DNA from: Pectobacterium polaris
Lineage (GTDB): Bacteria; Pseudomonadota; Gammaproteobacteria; Enterobacterales; Enterobacteriaceae
Assembly (NCBI RefSeq): GCF_002307355.1
Contig: NZ_CP017481.1
Location: 3,348,001 to 3,412,000 of the forward strand
Length of the DNA: 64,000 nt
Direction: 5' to 3'
The notes under the pieces are model-generated. The model saw only the letters and a program-made list of their open reading frames with translations, was not told where the DNA came from and made no database searches. Numbering within the stretch: position 1 is the first letter of the stretch; every line of letters starts with the position of its first letter. Made by a program: the position numbers and the translations under genes. This document shows, one piece after another, positions 29,730 to 38,978 of this stretch.

Positions 29730-30172
29730 TTCCCTGCGTAACGAAAGATTAGTCTATAAATAATTTCTATTATGTAATGTATTAATGCAAAAGATACAGA
29801 TAGCATAAAAATGACAATCGATTTTAAACATTGATATAAGCGTGGCCGATGTCGGGCGCGCTTTTTTGTTAATGGTCAATATCTCTTCATATAAGCGCGT
29901 AAATTATAGCTTTTTGTTATGACTGCCGATGCCTCTGTGCCAGAAATGCGACGGTTGTCGCGTATTTTTTTGCATAATAGAATCTGAAGTGCGTTTATTG
30001 TGCCGTGTTAGACGCTGCCTGTGAATATAGGGTCAGCAAGCATTATCGTGTATTAATGAATCAAGGATGACGTGAATTTGTGCGGCATGTCCACGACTGA
30101 TAAAAAAGCCCTTGCCATCGTTTACATAGTGTGTAATAACGCTTCTGGGTAAAACGAGGTACAGTTCTGTAT
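29730..30172. other. 443-bp gap upstream of yobF-cspC
   Basis: It contains a possible terminator at 29838-29868 (AAGCG...CGCGCTTTTTT) and an AT-rich stretch with TATAAT-like boxes (TAATAGAAT near 29977), presumably promoter sequence for yobF-cspC. A 21-codon ORF at 30087 has no support. Confidence 0.4.
29838..29868 (+). terminator. Weak terminator after the 31-aa ORF
   Basis: Imperfect stem AAGCGTGGCC / GGGCGCGCTT followed by six T residues. Confidence 0.5.
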
Positions 30173-30289
30173 ATGAATGGCATTTTCAGTAAAGAAGACT
30201 TAAGTACAACCTTTAGTGTTGCATGCTGCTTCTCTGCCGATCCTTATCTTAGTGCCTCAAGCAGTAACGACTTTGGTTTGTCTGTATAA
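30173..30289 (+). CDS. yobF: YobF-family small protein
   Basis: 38 residues, beginning [11 protein letters not shown] and containing [14 protein letters not shown]. coli YobF (47 aa, stress-responsive, function unknown) begins MCGIFSKEVLS and carries FSAEPYIGAS; both lie just upstream of cspC. A GAGGT sits 12 bases before the ATG. A short CGCC/GGCG inverted repeat lies between its stop and cspC. Probably co-transcribed with cspC. Confidence 0.8.
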   Translation: MNGIFSKEDLSTTFSVACCFSADPYLSASSSNDFGLSV

Positions 30290-30330
30290 CGCCTTTTTGG
30301 CGGTTTAAACAATTAAAGGAAATATTTGAA

Positions 30331-30540
30331 ATGGCAAAGATTAAAGGTCAGGTTAAGTGGTTCAACGAGTCTAAAGGCTTTGGTTTCATCACTCCTGCTG
30401 ACGGCAGCAAAGATGTATTCGTACACTTCTCTGCAATTCAAGGCAACGGCTTCAAAACTCTGGCTGAAGGCCAGAACGTAGAATTCGAAATTCAGGATGG
30501 CCAGAAAGGTCCTTCTGCAGTAAACGTCACTGCGCTGTAA
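30331..30540 (+). CDS. cspC: Cold-shock-like RNA chaperone CspC
   Basis: A 69-residue single cold-shock domain with RNP1 (KGFGFI) and RNP2 (VFVHF), nearly identical to E. coli CspC, including EIQDGQKGP. It binds single-stranded RNA and acts as a transcription antiterminator and mRNA stabiliser. AAAGGAAA precedes the ATG. Calling it CspC rather than CspE rests on the MAKIKGQ start and the yobF/rlmA neighbours. Confidence 0.95.
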   Translation: MAKIKGQVKWFNESKGFGFITPADGSKDVFVHFSAIQGNGFKTLAEGQNVEFEIQDGQKGPSAVNVTAL

Positions 30541-30556
30541 TTTTACAGCTCTGTTG

Positions 30557-30584
30557 CAAAACCCGCCATGGTGCGGGTTTTTTG
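30557..30584 (+). terminator. cspC terminator
   Basis: AAACCCGC / GCGGGTTT stem with CATGGT loop and six T residues. Confidence 0.85.
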
Positions 30585-30668
30585 TTGTCTGCGTTTTATC
30601 TACACCCGTAATACTTTTATCTACACGCATAATGCAATGAAGACGTTTTTAATGAGGAAAATGTGCCG

Positions 30669-31502
30669 ATGAGTTATCAGTGTCCGCTATGCCAGTTACC
30701 TCTGGAGCGACACCCGCGGCAATGGACGTGTGGTAAACATAGTTTTGACCTTGCGAAAGAAGGGTACGTTAACCTGTTGCCGGTACAGTTTAAGCGTTCA
30801 AAGCAGCCTGGTGATAGCGCTGAAATGATGCAGGCGCGTCGCAGCTTTCTGGAGGGCGGTCACTATCAACCGCTACGTGACGCCGTTGCGCAGCATGTTG
30901 ATCGTATTGTGGCAGATGACGCTGCGGCGTTGTTGGATATCGGCTGTGGTGAAGGGTATTACACCGCAGAGTTTGCCCATCGTCTGACATCGCGCAGAAC
31001 GATGACGATATACGGGCTGGATGTTTCCAAGGCGGCGATTCAGCGGGCGGCAAAGCGGTATGACAACGTTGAGTTTTGCGTCGCATCCAGCCAGCGACTG
31101 CCTTTCCAGGACCAATCCCTTGATGCTGTGGTAAAGATCTATGCGCCCTGTAATGACGCGGAATTGCAGCGCACCGTTAAGATTGGCGGTTGGGTGGTGA
31201 CGGTATCTCCGGGGCCACGACATCTTTATCAACTGAAAGCAGAAGTCTACGATGAGGTGTTATTACACCCGAGTAAAGATGAAGTGCTTGCAGGTTTTCA
31301 GCTTATTGATCAGCAGGCGCTCGCGTACCCAATGCAGTTATCTGGGAATGAGGCCGCGGCGCTATTGCAAATGACGCCTTTTGCCTGGCGAGCAACGCCA
31401 GACGTTAGCGAGCGACTGCAAGCAGCCACCGCGTTTAGTTGTGAAACGGATTTTATTATCCGCTTGCATCAGCGTGTTGATAGCGATGCGGTAGGTGCGT
31501 AA
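30669..31502 (+). CDS. rlmA: 23S rRNA (guanine(745)-N(1))-methyltransferase
   Basis: A 277-residue enzyme that methylates G745 of 23S rRNA using SAM. The N-terminal zinc site is Cys5, Cys8, Cys21 and His24; the SAM-binding motif is DIGCGEG (90-96). [12 protein letters not shown] and [11 protein letters not shown] are family signatures. I chose ATG 30669, as E. coli RlmA begins at the same point; a GTG two codons upstream is also in frame. Confidence 0.94.
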   Translation: MSYQCPLCQLPLERHPRQWTCGKHSFDLAKEGYVNLLPVQFKRSKQPGDSAEMMQARRSFLEGGHYQPLRDAVAQHVDRIVADDAAALLDIGCGEGYYTAEFAHRLTSRRTMTIYGLDVSKAAIQRAAKRYDNVEFCVASSQRLPFQDQSLDAVVKIYAPCNDAELQRTVKIGGWVVTVSPGPRHLYQLKAEVYDEVLLHPSKDEVLAGFQLIDQQALAYPMQLSGNEAAALLQMTPFAWRATPDVSERLQAATAFSCETDFIIRLHQRVDSDAVGA

Positions 31503-31516
31503 TCAGGAAGAATAAA

Positions 31517-31547
31517 AACGGGCAGCGCGATAATCGGGCTGCCCGTT
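31517..31547. terminator. Bidirectional terminator between rlmA and mntP
   Basis: AACGGGCAGC / GCTGCCCGTT 10-bp stem between two convergent genes, with A- and T-rich flanks. Confidence 0.8.
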
Positions 31548-31565
31548 AATGTGAAATGTATTTTA

Positions 31566-32138
31566 TCAGGCGGCGTAGCCGAGGTGCTCGTACAGAATAT
31601 TGCAGCCGATACCAATCAGAACCAGCCCGCCAACCACTTCCGCTTTCTTGCCAAAGATAGGGCCGATATAGCGGCCAATCATCATTCCGAGCGTCACCAT
31701 AATCATGGTGGCACAGCCAATGACCATCGCGGTATGGAAAATATTGACCTGAAGGAAGGCCAGGCCGACGCCAATTGCCATGGCATCCAGGCTGGTGGCG
31801 ATGGCGGTACAAACTAACAGTGCCAGACTATGATTTTTGACTTTTTCGCAGCGGCAGTCTGAGGAGTTTTTGATCCCCTCAACGACCATACGGCCGCCCA
31901 AAATGACTAACAGGGTAAAGGCAACCCAGTGATCCCATTCGAGAATATATTGGCTGGCAAAAAAACCAAGTGCCCAGCCGATGAGCGGGGTGATAGCTTC
32001 GATAACGCCAAAGATGAGGCCGGTACGAATGGCATCGCGGAAACGAGGGTTATGCAGTACGGCACCTTTACCGATTGACGCGGCGAAGGCATCCATTGAC
32101 ATACCAAATGCTAGGATAAGTGTTGCTGACATGTTCAT
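31566..32138 (-). CDS. mntP: Manganese efflux pump
   Basis: A 190-residue inner-membrane protein with six hydrophobic helices. Two DUF204-type repeats carry the acidic motifs [14 protein letters not shown] and [12 protein letters not shown], whose Asp residues are needed for Mn2+ export in E. coli MntP. The loop contains two cysteines (SDCRCEK) in place of the acidic E. coli loop. It is preceded by a Mn-sensing riboswitch. Confidence 0.95.
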   Translation of the reverse strand: MNMSATLILAFGMSMDAFAASIGKGAVLHNPRFRDAIRTGLIFGVIEAITPLIGWALGFFASQYILEWDHWVAFTLLVILGGRMVVEGIKNSSDCRCEKVKNHSLALLVCTAIATSLDAMAIGVGLAFLQVNIFHTAMVIGCATMIMVTLGMMIGRYIGPIFGKKAEVVGGLVLIGIGCNILYEHLGYAA

Positions 32139-32561
32139 TGTAAGTAGCCTCGGCTGGACGATTAACCATATACACGCAGATCATCCCCAACCCGAATGAC
32201 GATCTTACGTGTCTATGGTCTCGCCTGCCAATCACGCTTGGCCGCCCGCACCACGTCTATGCTCCGGTAATAGGAGATAAAACGAGTATGTTGATACGAG
32301 CATTTCTGATGAATTATTGTGAATGTTAATTAATCAGAAATCGGCTACTCCCCAATGACGGCGCAACCTTACCATATTATTTGTGGTGCAAACAACACTA
32401 AAAGTTTTAAGCATTAATAATGCAATTGATAATTATTTTCATTTGGACGTTGATAATGAAGGATCGTATAAAATAACGACAAAGTCATTGTGGTTAAAAT
32501 ACCATCTAAACATGAGGTGTATAGCCAACGTTATTTTAAATAATTTAAAGGTAAACTTACC
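32139..32561. other. 423-bp gap between mntP and yobD
   Basis: It holds the riboswitch at 32144-32353, then an AT-rich tract of about 200 bp, with the mntP promoter expected at its left end. A 61-codon GTG-start frame there looks spurious. Confidence 0.5.
32144..32353 (-). promoter_or_regulatory. yybP-ykoY manganese riboswitch of mntP
   Basis: On the minus strand it opens with GGGGAGTAGCC and closes with GCCGAGGCTACTT; AGTAGCC pairs with GGCTACT to form the closing helix. The conserved GATGATCTGCGTGTATATGG segment precedes the 3' side. This is the layout of the Mn2+-sensing yybP-ykoY class, which controls mntP in E. coli. The aptamer ends a few bases before the start codon, consistent with control of translation. 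Confidence 0.85.
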
Positions 32562-33020
32562 TCATTGATTCTCAATCATAAATTTATATATTCTTTCCAA
32601 ATCGTCGAGCTGTGCAACCTGTATCAATAAACGACGCTTCTCCAGTTCGATGACTAATACGCCATCCTCAGATAAATTCATATTTTTAATTCTGGTATAA
32701 GGAATGAATATATTCGCATAAAAGAATCCGGTTGATTTAAACACCAGTTTAGGACGACGAATATAGGCCAGATAGCACGCCATGAAGGCCAGCGAAATCA
32801 AAAGATAGGTGGTGATAATAGCGCCATTATTCATCACGTTTTGATAAATAAGAATCCCCACTAAGCCGATAAAAATCAGCGTATCGAGTCGGTTCATCCG
32901 CTTCAGCGGGACGAGGAGTTGGGTTTTTCCTTTGAGTTTATCCATGATGAACTCATCGTAGATGGCATAAGCCAGTGCTAACGCAATCAACACCACCAGC
33001 GTGATATCTGTCATTGTCAT
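32562..33020 (-). CDS. yobD: YobD family (DUF986) inner-membrane protein
   Basis: A 152-residue protein matching E. coli YobD in length and sequence ([10 protein letters not shown] near the start, [20 protein letters not shown] near the end). Three hydrophobic segments fill the N-terminal 90 residues, with a soluble C-terminal part. The function is unknown. It lies downstream of manZ on the same strand, as in E. coli, and may be read through from manXYZ. Confidence 0.9.
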   Translation of the reverse strand: MTMTDITLVVLIALALAYAIYDEFIMDKLKGKTQLLVPLKRMNRLDTLIFIGLVGILIYQNVMNNGAIITTYLLISLAFMACYLAYIRRPKLVFKSTGFFYANIFIPYTRIKNMNLSEDGVLVIELEKRRLLIQVAQLDDLERIYKFMIENQ

Positions 33021-33098
33021 CCGTATTACCCTTGTCCGTTAACTATCTGTGTCCGTAAATAAAAATGGCCGGGTGTATTGGCACCCGGCCATTGAACA

Positions 33099-33941
33099 TT
33101 ACACGCCGAGCAGACCGATCCAGTACCCGAAGATACCAATGGCGAAGAAGCCCATAATCAGCCACAGCGCATTTACCTTGCGCCGTAACAGCCACATACA
33201 GCCGAACGTCAGCAGCAGGGGAACGAGCCCCGGCATGAGCTGGTCAAGGATGGATTGAACGGTGGTCACCGTGGTTTCCCCGTTCTGATTCGTCACTGTC
33301 GACACCACCATCGGGATGTTGACGTGAGTCCATTTATTGACCAATGCCCCCATGACAAACAAGCCGAGAATAGAGGCCGCTTCGGTCATTTTTTGCAGGA
33401 AACCGCCGCCCATATCGCTGACGATATCGATCCCTTTGCGGTAGCCATAGGCGACGCCATAGTAACGCACCAGCAGGCGAACCAGGTTAAACAGGACGAA
33501 GAAGAGCACTGGCCCCAACAAGCTGCCGCTCATGGCAATCCCTGCGCCTAGCGCAGCGAATACTGGACGGGCGGTACCCCAGAATATCGGGTCGCCGACA
33601 CCAGCTAGTGGCCCCATCAGCCCGACTTTCAGACCGTTTATTGCCGCGTCGTCAATAGGAGCACCGTTCGCACGTTGCTCTTCCATCGCCATCGTTACGC
33701 CAAGTATCGGAGCGGCAACAAAAGGCTGCGTATTGAAAAACTCCAGATGGCGCTTGATTGCTTGTTTACGCTCTTCCGAATTTTCAGGATAAAGACGGCG
33801 AATCACTGGCACCATGGAAAAACAGAAGCCGAGTGCCTGCATACGTTCAAAGTTCCAGGAGCCTTGAAACAGGTTGGAACGGATAAACACCGCGCGGATA
33901 TCGCTGTCAGTGAGTTTTTTGACTTTCGTATTTTCGACCAT
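33099..33941 (-). CDS. manZ: Mannose PTS EIID component
   Basis: A 280-residue EIID membrane subunit of the mannose/glucose/glucosamine PTS. Family blocks: FLRSNLFQGSWNFERMQ-like N-terminus, NTQPFVAAPILG and GPLAGVGDPIFWGT. ATG 33941 has AGGAGT 7 bases upstream; a GTG at 33950 is in frame but lies inside the leader. manY ends 14 bases upstream, and the genes are co-transcribed. Confidence 0.95.
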   Translation of the reverse strand: MVENTKVKKLTDSDIRAVFIRSNLFQGSWNFERMQALGFCFSMVPVIRRLYPENSEERKQAIKRHLEFFNTQPFVAAPILGVTMAMEEQRANGAPIDDAAINGLKVGLMGPLAGVGDPIFWGTARPVFAALGAGIAMSGSLLGPVLFFVLFNLVRLLVRYYGVAYGYRKGIDIVSDMGGGFLQKMTEAASILGLFVMGALVNKWTHVNIPMVVSTVTNQNGETTVTTVQSILDQLMPGLVPLLLTFGCMWLLRRKVNALWLIMGFFAIGIFGYWIGLLGV

Positions 33942-33955
33942 TTCTCTCACTCCTG

Positions 33956-34753
33956 TTAATCCAGTTCGTTATCAAGACCGTTATTGCCTGATGTGACAGA
34001 CTGGCCTTGCACCTTGTTATATTTCGGGCTGAGTTGGATATACAGCACCGCCATCACAATACCGATTACGCCCAGCGCCACCAGATTGAACTCAGTGAAG
34101 GCAGCGGTAACGAAGCCAAGATAGAAGAACGGCATCAGGTAACCCGCGCGCATCATGTTGATGACCATCGCGTAACCGACAACGACAATCATCCCACCGG
34201 CGATATTCAAGCCGTTAGTGACAACGTCTGGGATGGAGTTCAGCAGTGCGTGAACGGCGTCGGTGCCAACGGAAACGGCAACGATCACCGCAGGAATCGC
34301 GATACGCATGGCCTGTAGCAGCAAGGCAGAAACGTGAATCCAACTGATAGCCGTTAGATTACCTCGCTCTGCCGCGCTGTCTGCCGCATGCTGGAACGCA
34401 ACGGTGATGGTACGAACAATGATGGTTAATACTTGCCCAGCAGCAGCGAGCGGAATTGCCAGAGCAATCCCTGCACCAATCCCTTGACCGCCAGCAATAA
34501 CCAGAATGGTTGAGATAATGGACGCCAGCGCCGCATCTGGTGCGACAGCTGCACCGATGTTCATCCAGCCTAACGCGATCATTTCCAGCGTACCGCCGAT
34601 AATGATCCCGGTTTTTAAATCACCTAATACTGCGCCAATCAGCGTACAAGCGACGAGTGGACGGTGGAACTGGAATTCATCAAGAATCGAACCCATCCCC
34701 GAAACACATGCGACGAGAAATATCAGCACAATTTGAAGTGTGGTAATCTCCAT
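33956..34753 (-). CDS. manY: Mannose PTS EIIC component
   Basis: A 265-residue sugar-translocating EIIC membrane subunit, nearly identical to E. coli ManY over GSILDEFQFHRPL, TLEMIALGWMNIGAAVAPDAA and PFFYLGFVTAAFTEFN, and ending in NNGLDNELD. The start at MEITTLQ matches the family; the longer frame to 34798 is discarded. It is separated from manX by 176 bp. In E. coli the manX-manY gap is a target of the SgrS small RNA; I cannot confirm pairing here. Confidence 0.95.
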   Translation of the reverse strand: MEITTLQIVLIFLVACVSGMGSILDEFQFHRPLVACTLIGAVLGDLKTGIIIGGTLEMIALGWMNIGAAVAPDAALASIISTILVIAGGQGIGAGIALAIPLAAAGQVLTIIVRTITVAFQHAADSAAERGNLTAISWIHVSALLLQAMRIAIPAVIVAVSVGTDAVHALLNSIPDVVTNGLNIAGGMIVVVGYAMVINMMRAGYLMPFFYLGFVTAAFTEFNLVALGVIGIVMAVLYIQLSPKYNKVQGQSVTSGNNGLDNELD

Positions 34754-34929
34754 CGTACTTCTCCTATAAAATGTGTCTGAGTAAAAATAAATCGCCATCC
34801 CCGTTGATTTTCTATGTCAACGTAAAATTTTCAATGTCGACATAAATACCTATCTTGAAAATCGTCAGGTCTATAAAACTATTATTGATGGTGACAGTAG
34901 CGTTAATAACCTTCGCAGCACGATAGGTA

Positions 34930-35892
34930 TCAACGCGGCATTTTGTTAATCAAGTCCATCATTTTAATCCGGGAATCGGTTGATACTTTTCGAACCTCCA
35001 ATTCAATACCGCGTTTATCTAATTCACGGAATGCCGCAATATCCTTCTCATCGATAGAGACGGCATTATTCACCTGCGTTTTTCCTTGTTTGAATGCCAT
35101 CCCGCCAATATTGACCGAGGTGATATTTACGCCATTTTCGATCAGCGTTAAGACATCCGTCGGATTGGTGAACAACAGCATCACGCGGTCGGCGGCATAT
35201 TTCGGATTGTCATAAACACGAACGGCCTTTGCCACATCCACCACGTGCGCGGTAACGCCCGGTGGCGCAACTTGAGTCAGCAACGTTTTACGCACGTGAT
35301 CGGCAGCAACTTCATCACTGACAACAATAATGCGCGAAACATTGGTTTCTTTCGTCCAACGGGTGGCGACCTGACCATGAATCAGACGGTCGTCGATACG
35401 CGCCAACCCAATCTTCATATGTTCGCCGGGTCCTGCCGGTGTGGGGACAGCTTTTGGGGGCGGTGGAGGAGAAGGGGGGGCTACTTTGGCTTTTTCCTGA
35501 TGTTTTAGGGCTTTTACGCCATCTCTACCAGCTTCCAACGCGATAGAAACCAGATCGGAGAAGGACGGGTTATCATCCCGAGCCATAAAGGTTTCCGCTA
35601 GCATGGGAATATTCACGCCGGCGATAACATCATGGTTTTCTTTGTCGGTGACGAGGCGGCTGGCGGCGTTGAACGGGCTGCCGCCCCAGGTATCAACGAG
35701 AAACAGCACGCCTTGTGATGTGTCTAACTGCGTGAGTTTTTCCTGATATTTTTCTATCAATGTTTCGGCGTTTTCTCCAGGAACGAAATCAATCCAGGCG
35801 ACATTACTTTGCTCGCCAAGAATCATTTCTGCTGTCTTTAACAGCGGTCCCGCAGTGGCGCCGTGAGTGCATAACATGATTGCAATACTCAC
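34930..35892 (-). CDS. manX: Mannose PTS EIIAB component
   Basis: A 320-residue cytoplasmic EIIAB. The EIIA domain (1-135) has phospho-accepting His10 (LCTHG). The EIIB domain (about 158-320) has His172 (DDRLIHGQ). They are joined by a proline-rich linker (about 138-155, including five consecutive prolines), whereas E. coli has an Ala/Pro linker. It transfers phosphate from HPr to sugar during uptake via ManYZ. An Mlc-like operator lies upstream. Confidence 0.95.
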   Translation of the reverse strand: MSIAIMLCTHGATAGPLLKTAEMILGEQSNVAWIDFVPGENAETLIEKYQEKLTQLDTSQGVLFLVDTWGGSPFNAASRLVTDKENHDVIAGVNIPMLAETFMARDDNPSFSDLVSIALEAGRDGVKALKHQEKAKVAPPSPPPPPKAVPTPAGPGEHMKIGLARIDDRLIHGQVATRWTKETNVSRIIVVSDEVAADHVRKTLLTQVAPPGVTAHVVDVAKAVRVYDNPKYAADRVMLLFTNPTDVLTLIENGVNITSVNIGGMAFKQGKTQVNNAVSIDEKDIAAFRELDKRGIELEVRKVSTDSRIKMMDLINKMPR

Positions 35893-36461
35893 TTGCTACC
35901 TCCTCACGTTCACGATCAAAAAAGAGTCAATGTGTCAGGAAACCAGGTCAGCGTTCACAAGCTAAACGTTAACCGTCGCGGTATTAGTATGGCTGCAAGA
36001 AAAAATTTTACCGTGGATTCATGACATTCACTGTGTTCCTCCAGGTTGTCAGGCTAGAAATCGTGACTGACAGATTTATTTTACTTATCGAAAAAATAAA
36101 TAGTGTGATGATGCTCTAATGCTGACCAGTTAAACCAAGGGCTAAAAGGGCTCTGAATGGGAAAATTTGGGCGTGTTATCAATGCGAAGTCGGCCGGAAG
36201 AAATTCTTTGTGAAAATTGGTAACAACCTGTTAGAGTAAACGTCCCTTAAATTGCTTAGGAGCACCGGGCATCAGCCCTTCCCATGGACTGTCACCGACA
36301 AAACGTTCTCTGTTTTCCCGCTAATGCTGGCGGTTTTCTGTACTCAGCTGGTCACTCAGACCACATTCAGAATCTCTCTGATTCACACCAACTCTTTTTA
36401 TTACCACTCAATGCGGCTCATGCATTGATGTCATCTGCTCGTTCATTTTCTGGAGTCTGAC
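35893..36461. other. 569-bp divergent control region between manX and yoaE
   Basis: It contains the Mlc-like palindrome (36074-36101). From about 36235 it runs into a 210-bp C/T-rich tract leading into yoaE with no ORF; this could be a long yoaE leader, with a small hairpin GGGC-ATCA-GCCC near 36267. Confidence 0.45.
36074..36101 (-). promoter_or_regulatory. Putative Mlc/NagC-type operator of manXYZ
   Basis: The arms ATTTATTTT and AAAAATAAAT form a 9-bp inverted repeat around ACTTATCG. The TTATTT...AAATAA layout is that of Mlc and NagC sites, and manXYZ is an Mlc target in E. coli. It is about 180 bp upstream of manX. Confidence 0.5.
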
Positions 36462-38018
36462 ATGGAATTTTTGCTAGATCCTTCAATCTGGGCAGGCTTA
36501 TTGACGCTGGTGGTACTGGAAATTGTTCTGGGTATCGACAATTTGGTGTTTATCGCCATCTTGGCGGATAAATTACCCCCCAAACAGCGAGATAAAGCCC
36601 GCATTATCGGTTTAAGCCTGGCGCTGTTAATGCGTCTGGGGCTGTTGTCTTTGATTTCCTGGATGGTCACACTGACGCGTCCATTGTTTAGCCTTGGTGA
36701 TTTCAGTTTCTCGGGTCGTGACCTGATTTTGCTGTTCGGCGGTGTGTTCCTCTTGTTCAAAGCCACGATGGAGCTGCATGAACGGCTAGAGAATAAAACG
36801 CATGATGGCAACGGCAATCGCGCCCACGCGAGTTTCTGGGCTGTGGTGGCACAGATCGTCGTGCTGGATGCCGTGTTCTCGCTGGATGCTGTGATTACTG
36901 CGGTGGGCATGGTCGATCACTTGGGCGTCATGATGACGGCGGTGATCATCGCAATGGGTGTCATGCTGATTGCTTCTAAACCGTTGACCAACTTTGTTAA
37001 CGAACATCCAACGGTGGTTGTCCTGTGTCTCAGCTTCTTGCTGATGATTGGTTTGAGCCTGATGGCGGAAGGTCTTGGCTTCCATATTCCTAAAGGTTAT
37101 CTGTATGCGGCGATTGGCTTCTCTATCCTGATCGAAATGTTTAACCAGATTGCCCGTCATAACTTTATGAAGCATCAGTCGCACCGTCCTTTGCGTGAAC
37201 GTACCGCAGAGGCCATTCTGCGCCTGATGGGCTCACGGAAAAACACGGACGATGTGGATTCTGATGAACCGCAGAAGAAGCTCACAACAGAGGAATTCGC
37301 CGAAGAAGAGCGCAATATGATCAGCGGCGTGCTGACATTAGCCTCGCGTTCACTGCGCAGCGTGATGACACCGCGGACTGAAATTTCCTGGGTGGATAGT
37401 GCAAGTTCTGTCGAACAGATCCGTATGCAATTGCTGGATACGCCTCACAGCCTCTTCCCAATCTGTCGCGGGTCGCTGGATGAAATTATCGGCGTGGTCC
37501 GTGCCAAGGATCTGCTGGTGGCGTTGGAAACACAAACTGATGTGGAAAATTTTGCTGCGGCTAACCCACCTATTGTCGTGCCGGAAACGCTGGATGTGAT
37601 TAACCTGCTGCCTGTTCTGCGTCGTGCGAAAGGTAGCCTGGTCATCATTGCCAACGAATTTGGCGTAGTGCAAGGGTTGGTCACGCCACTGGACGTGCTG
37701 GAAGCGATCGCGGGTGAGTTCCCGGATGAAGACGAAACGCTGGATATCATCCCAGACGGCGAAGGCTGGCTGGTGAAAGGCGGAACGGATCTACACGCTT
37801 TGCAACAGGTGGTGGATAGCAGCGAGCTGGTTGATCCGAAGGAAGAGTATGCTTCACTGGCAGGTATGCTGTTGGCGCACAGTGATGAGTTCCCGAAAGT
37901 CGGTGCCATTATCGAGTTGTACAACCTGCGCTTCCATATTATCGAGGTTTCCGAATACCGTATTGAACTGGTGCGTGTAGAACGTATCGTCGTGCGGGAA
38001 GAGGATGACGACGCATAA
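36462..38018 (+). CDS. yoaE: TerC-CBS-CorC/HlyC membrane protein YoaE
   Basis: A 518-residue protein. The N-terminal TerC-type membrane domain (about 1-240) has acidic intramembrane motifs ([24 protein letters not shown]). A CBS pair follows (about 300-420), then a C-terminal CorC/HlyC transporter-associated domain ending in REEDDDA. TerC-domain proteins are linked to metal homeostasis; the substrate of YoaE is not established. It is divergent from manXYZ, as in E. coli. Confidence 0.92.
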   Translation: MEFLLDPSIWAGLLTLVVLEIVLGIDNLVFIAILADKLPPKQRDKARIIGLSLALLMRLGLLSLISWMVTLTRPLFSLGDFSFSGRDLILLFGGVFLLFKATMELHERLENKTHDGNGNRAHASFWAVVAQIVVLDAVFSLDAVITAVGMVDHLGVMMTAVIIAMGVMLIASKPLTNFVNEHPTVVVLCLSFLLMIGLSLMAEGLGFHIPKGYLYAAIGFSILIEMFNQIARHNFMKHQSHRPLRERTAEAILRLMGSRKNTDDVDSDEPQKKLTTEEFAEEERNMISGVLTLASRSLRSVMTPRTEISWVDSASSVEQIRMQLLDTPHSLFPICRGSLDEIIGVVRAKDLLVALETQTDVENFAAANPPIVVPETLDVINLLPVLRRAKGSLVIIANEFGVVQGLVTPLDVLEAIAGEFPDEDETLDIIPDGEGWLVKGGTDLHALQQVVDSSELVDPKEEYASLAGMLLAHSDEFPKVGAIIELYNLRFHIIEVSEYRIELVRVERIVVREEDDDA

Positions 38019-38040
38019 GCGCTGTCGGGCGTGATGATCG

Positions 38041-38079
38041 CACCCTGCGAGCGGTAGTACGCTGGCAGGGTGTTTTTTT
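38041..38079 (+). terminator. yoaE terminator
   Basis: CACCCTGC / GCAGGGTG stem, inner hairpin, then seven T residues, 22 bases past the stop. Confidence 0.87.
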
Positions 38080-38112
38080 GCCGAAAAGGGCGTGGGCAGA
38101 GACTCCGCTATA

Positions 38113-38943
38113 TTACTTTACGACTTTAAAAGGATCGGGAACGGTATGTTGGTTAGCATTGTTCCAATAGTTCTGTAGTACCCAACCATATTCTGGTAAC
38201 CCATTGATAAAGGGGGGAAGCATCGCGTCAGCTGTGGGGTTTTTCCAGTCTGCTTGTAATTCTGCACCAAGCGCAAACACACTTTCAAGCTCAGCCCCAG
38301 CCGCAGTCATTCGCTGCATCGCCGCATCCGCCTCGTATTTGCTCCATGCGCCAGAGGCATCAACAACGGGATAGACTTGATACCCATCATTGATCATTGC
38401 CAATGTCGGTAAGGTGACACAGGTTCCCAATGTGACACCGGAAATGATAATGTGTCGGCGACCCGTTTTGGCAACCAAATCTTCTAACGCTTTACGGAAC
38501 GTCGGATCTTCATAAGCGTTGATAATACCGGTACGACGGTAAATTGGTTGATCTTTGAATATTTCTTTTAGTTCCGGCAGCGTATCGCCATTCTGCCACT
38601 GAGCATTGGAGCTCGTCATTAATACAGGAATGTCTAATGCTTTAGCCATCTGCGCCAAGGCAATAACATTATTTTTATAGCCAGATGCTTGTTGAAAATC
38701 TCGAACGCTTGCCATCAGCCCCACTTGGTGATCGACAAACAGCATAATGCTATTTTCAGGCGTCGGTTTATCATAAGCCACGCGGCCAGCTTTACGTGCT
38801 TCTGAAGGGCTGGTTTTATAGGGTAAAACCTTACTCGTAATAGGACTAACAATATCTGTTGATTTCTGATCTGCAAAAGAAAAAGAGGAAAAACAAAATA
38901 TTGTTAAAGCGATAGAGAGTTGAGTCAATTTCATATGAGACAT
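38113..38943 (-). CDS. Exported isochorismatase-like (YcaC-type) hydrolase
   Basis: About 276 residues. A signal peptide (hydrophobic core LSIALTIFCFSSFSF, cleavage near FA) precedes a cysteine-hydrolase domain. Counting from the first Met (38946), Asp72 (FVDHQ) and Cys176 (GVTLGTCVTLP) are the family nucleophile-site residues. The usual catalytic Lys position in the PIYRRTGIINAY segment appears to be Arg. The closest fit is YcaC, whose substrate is unknown; export is unusual for this fold. ATG 38943 is 5 bases from AGGA. It is followed upstream by a reductase gene. Confidence 0.75.
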   Translation of the reverse strand: MSHMKLTQLSIALTIFCFSSFSFADQKSTDIVSPITSKVLPYKTSPSEARKAGRVAYDKPTPENSIMLFVDHQVGLMASVRDFQQASGYKNNVIALAQMAKALDIPVLMTSSNAQWQNGDTLPELKEIFKDQPIYRRTGIINAYEDPTFRKALEDLVAKTGRRHIIISGVTLGTCVTLPTLAMINDGYQVYPVVDASGAWSKYEADAAMQRMTAAGAELESVFALGAELQADWKNPTADAMLPPFINGLPEYGWVLQNYWNNANQHTVPDPFKVVK

Positions 38944-38978
38944 CATTTTCCTGAGAAATAAAAATAATAAAGAATGAA

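Noticed and set aside
30087..30152. 21-codon ORF upstream of yobF
   Set aside because: No ribosome site; yobF directly after it has family similarity and explains the region better.
32383..32568. 61-codon GTG-start frame in AT-rich DNA between mntP and yobD
   Set aside because: No ribosome site and no family-like sequence; composition is AT-driven and it overlaps the yobD 3' end.
34800..34850. Near-duplicate AT-rich segments (TTCTATGTCAACG and TTCAATGTCGACA) in the manX-manY gap
   Set aside because: Short and imperfect; may relate to sRNA targeting but cannot be supported from sequence.
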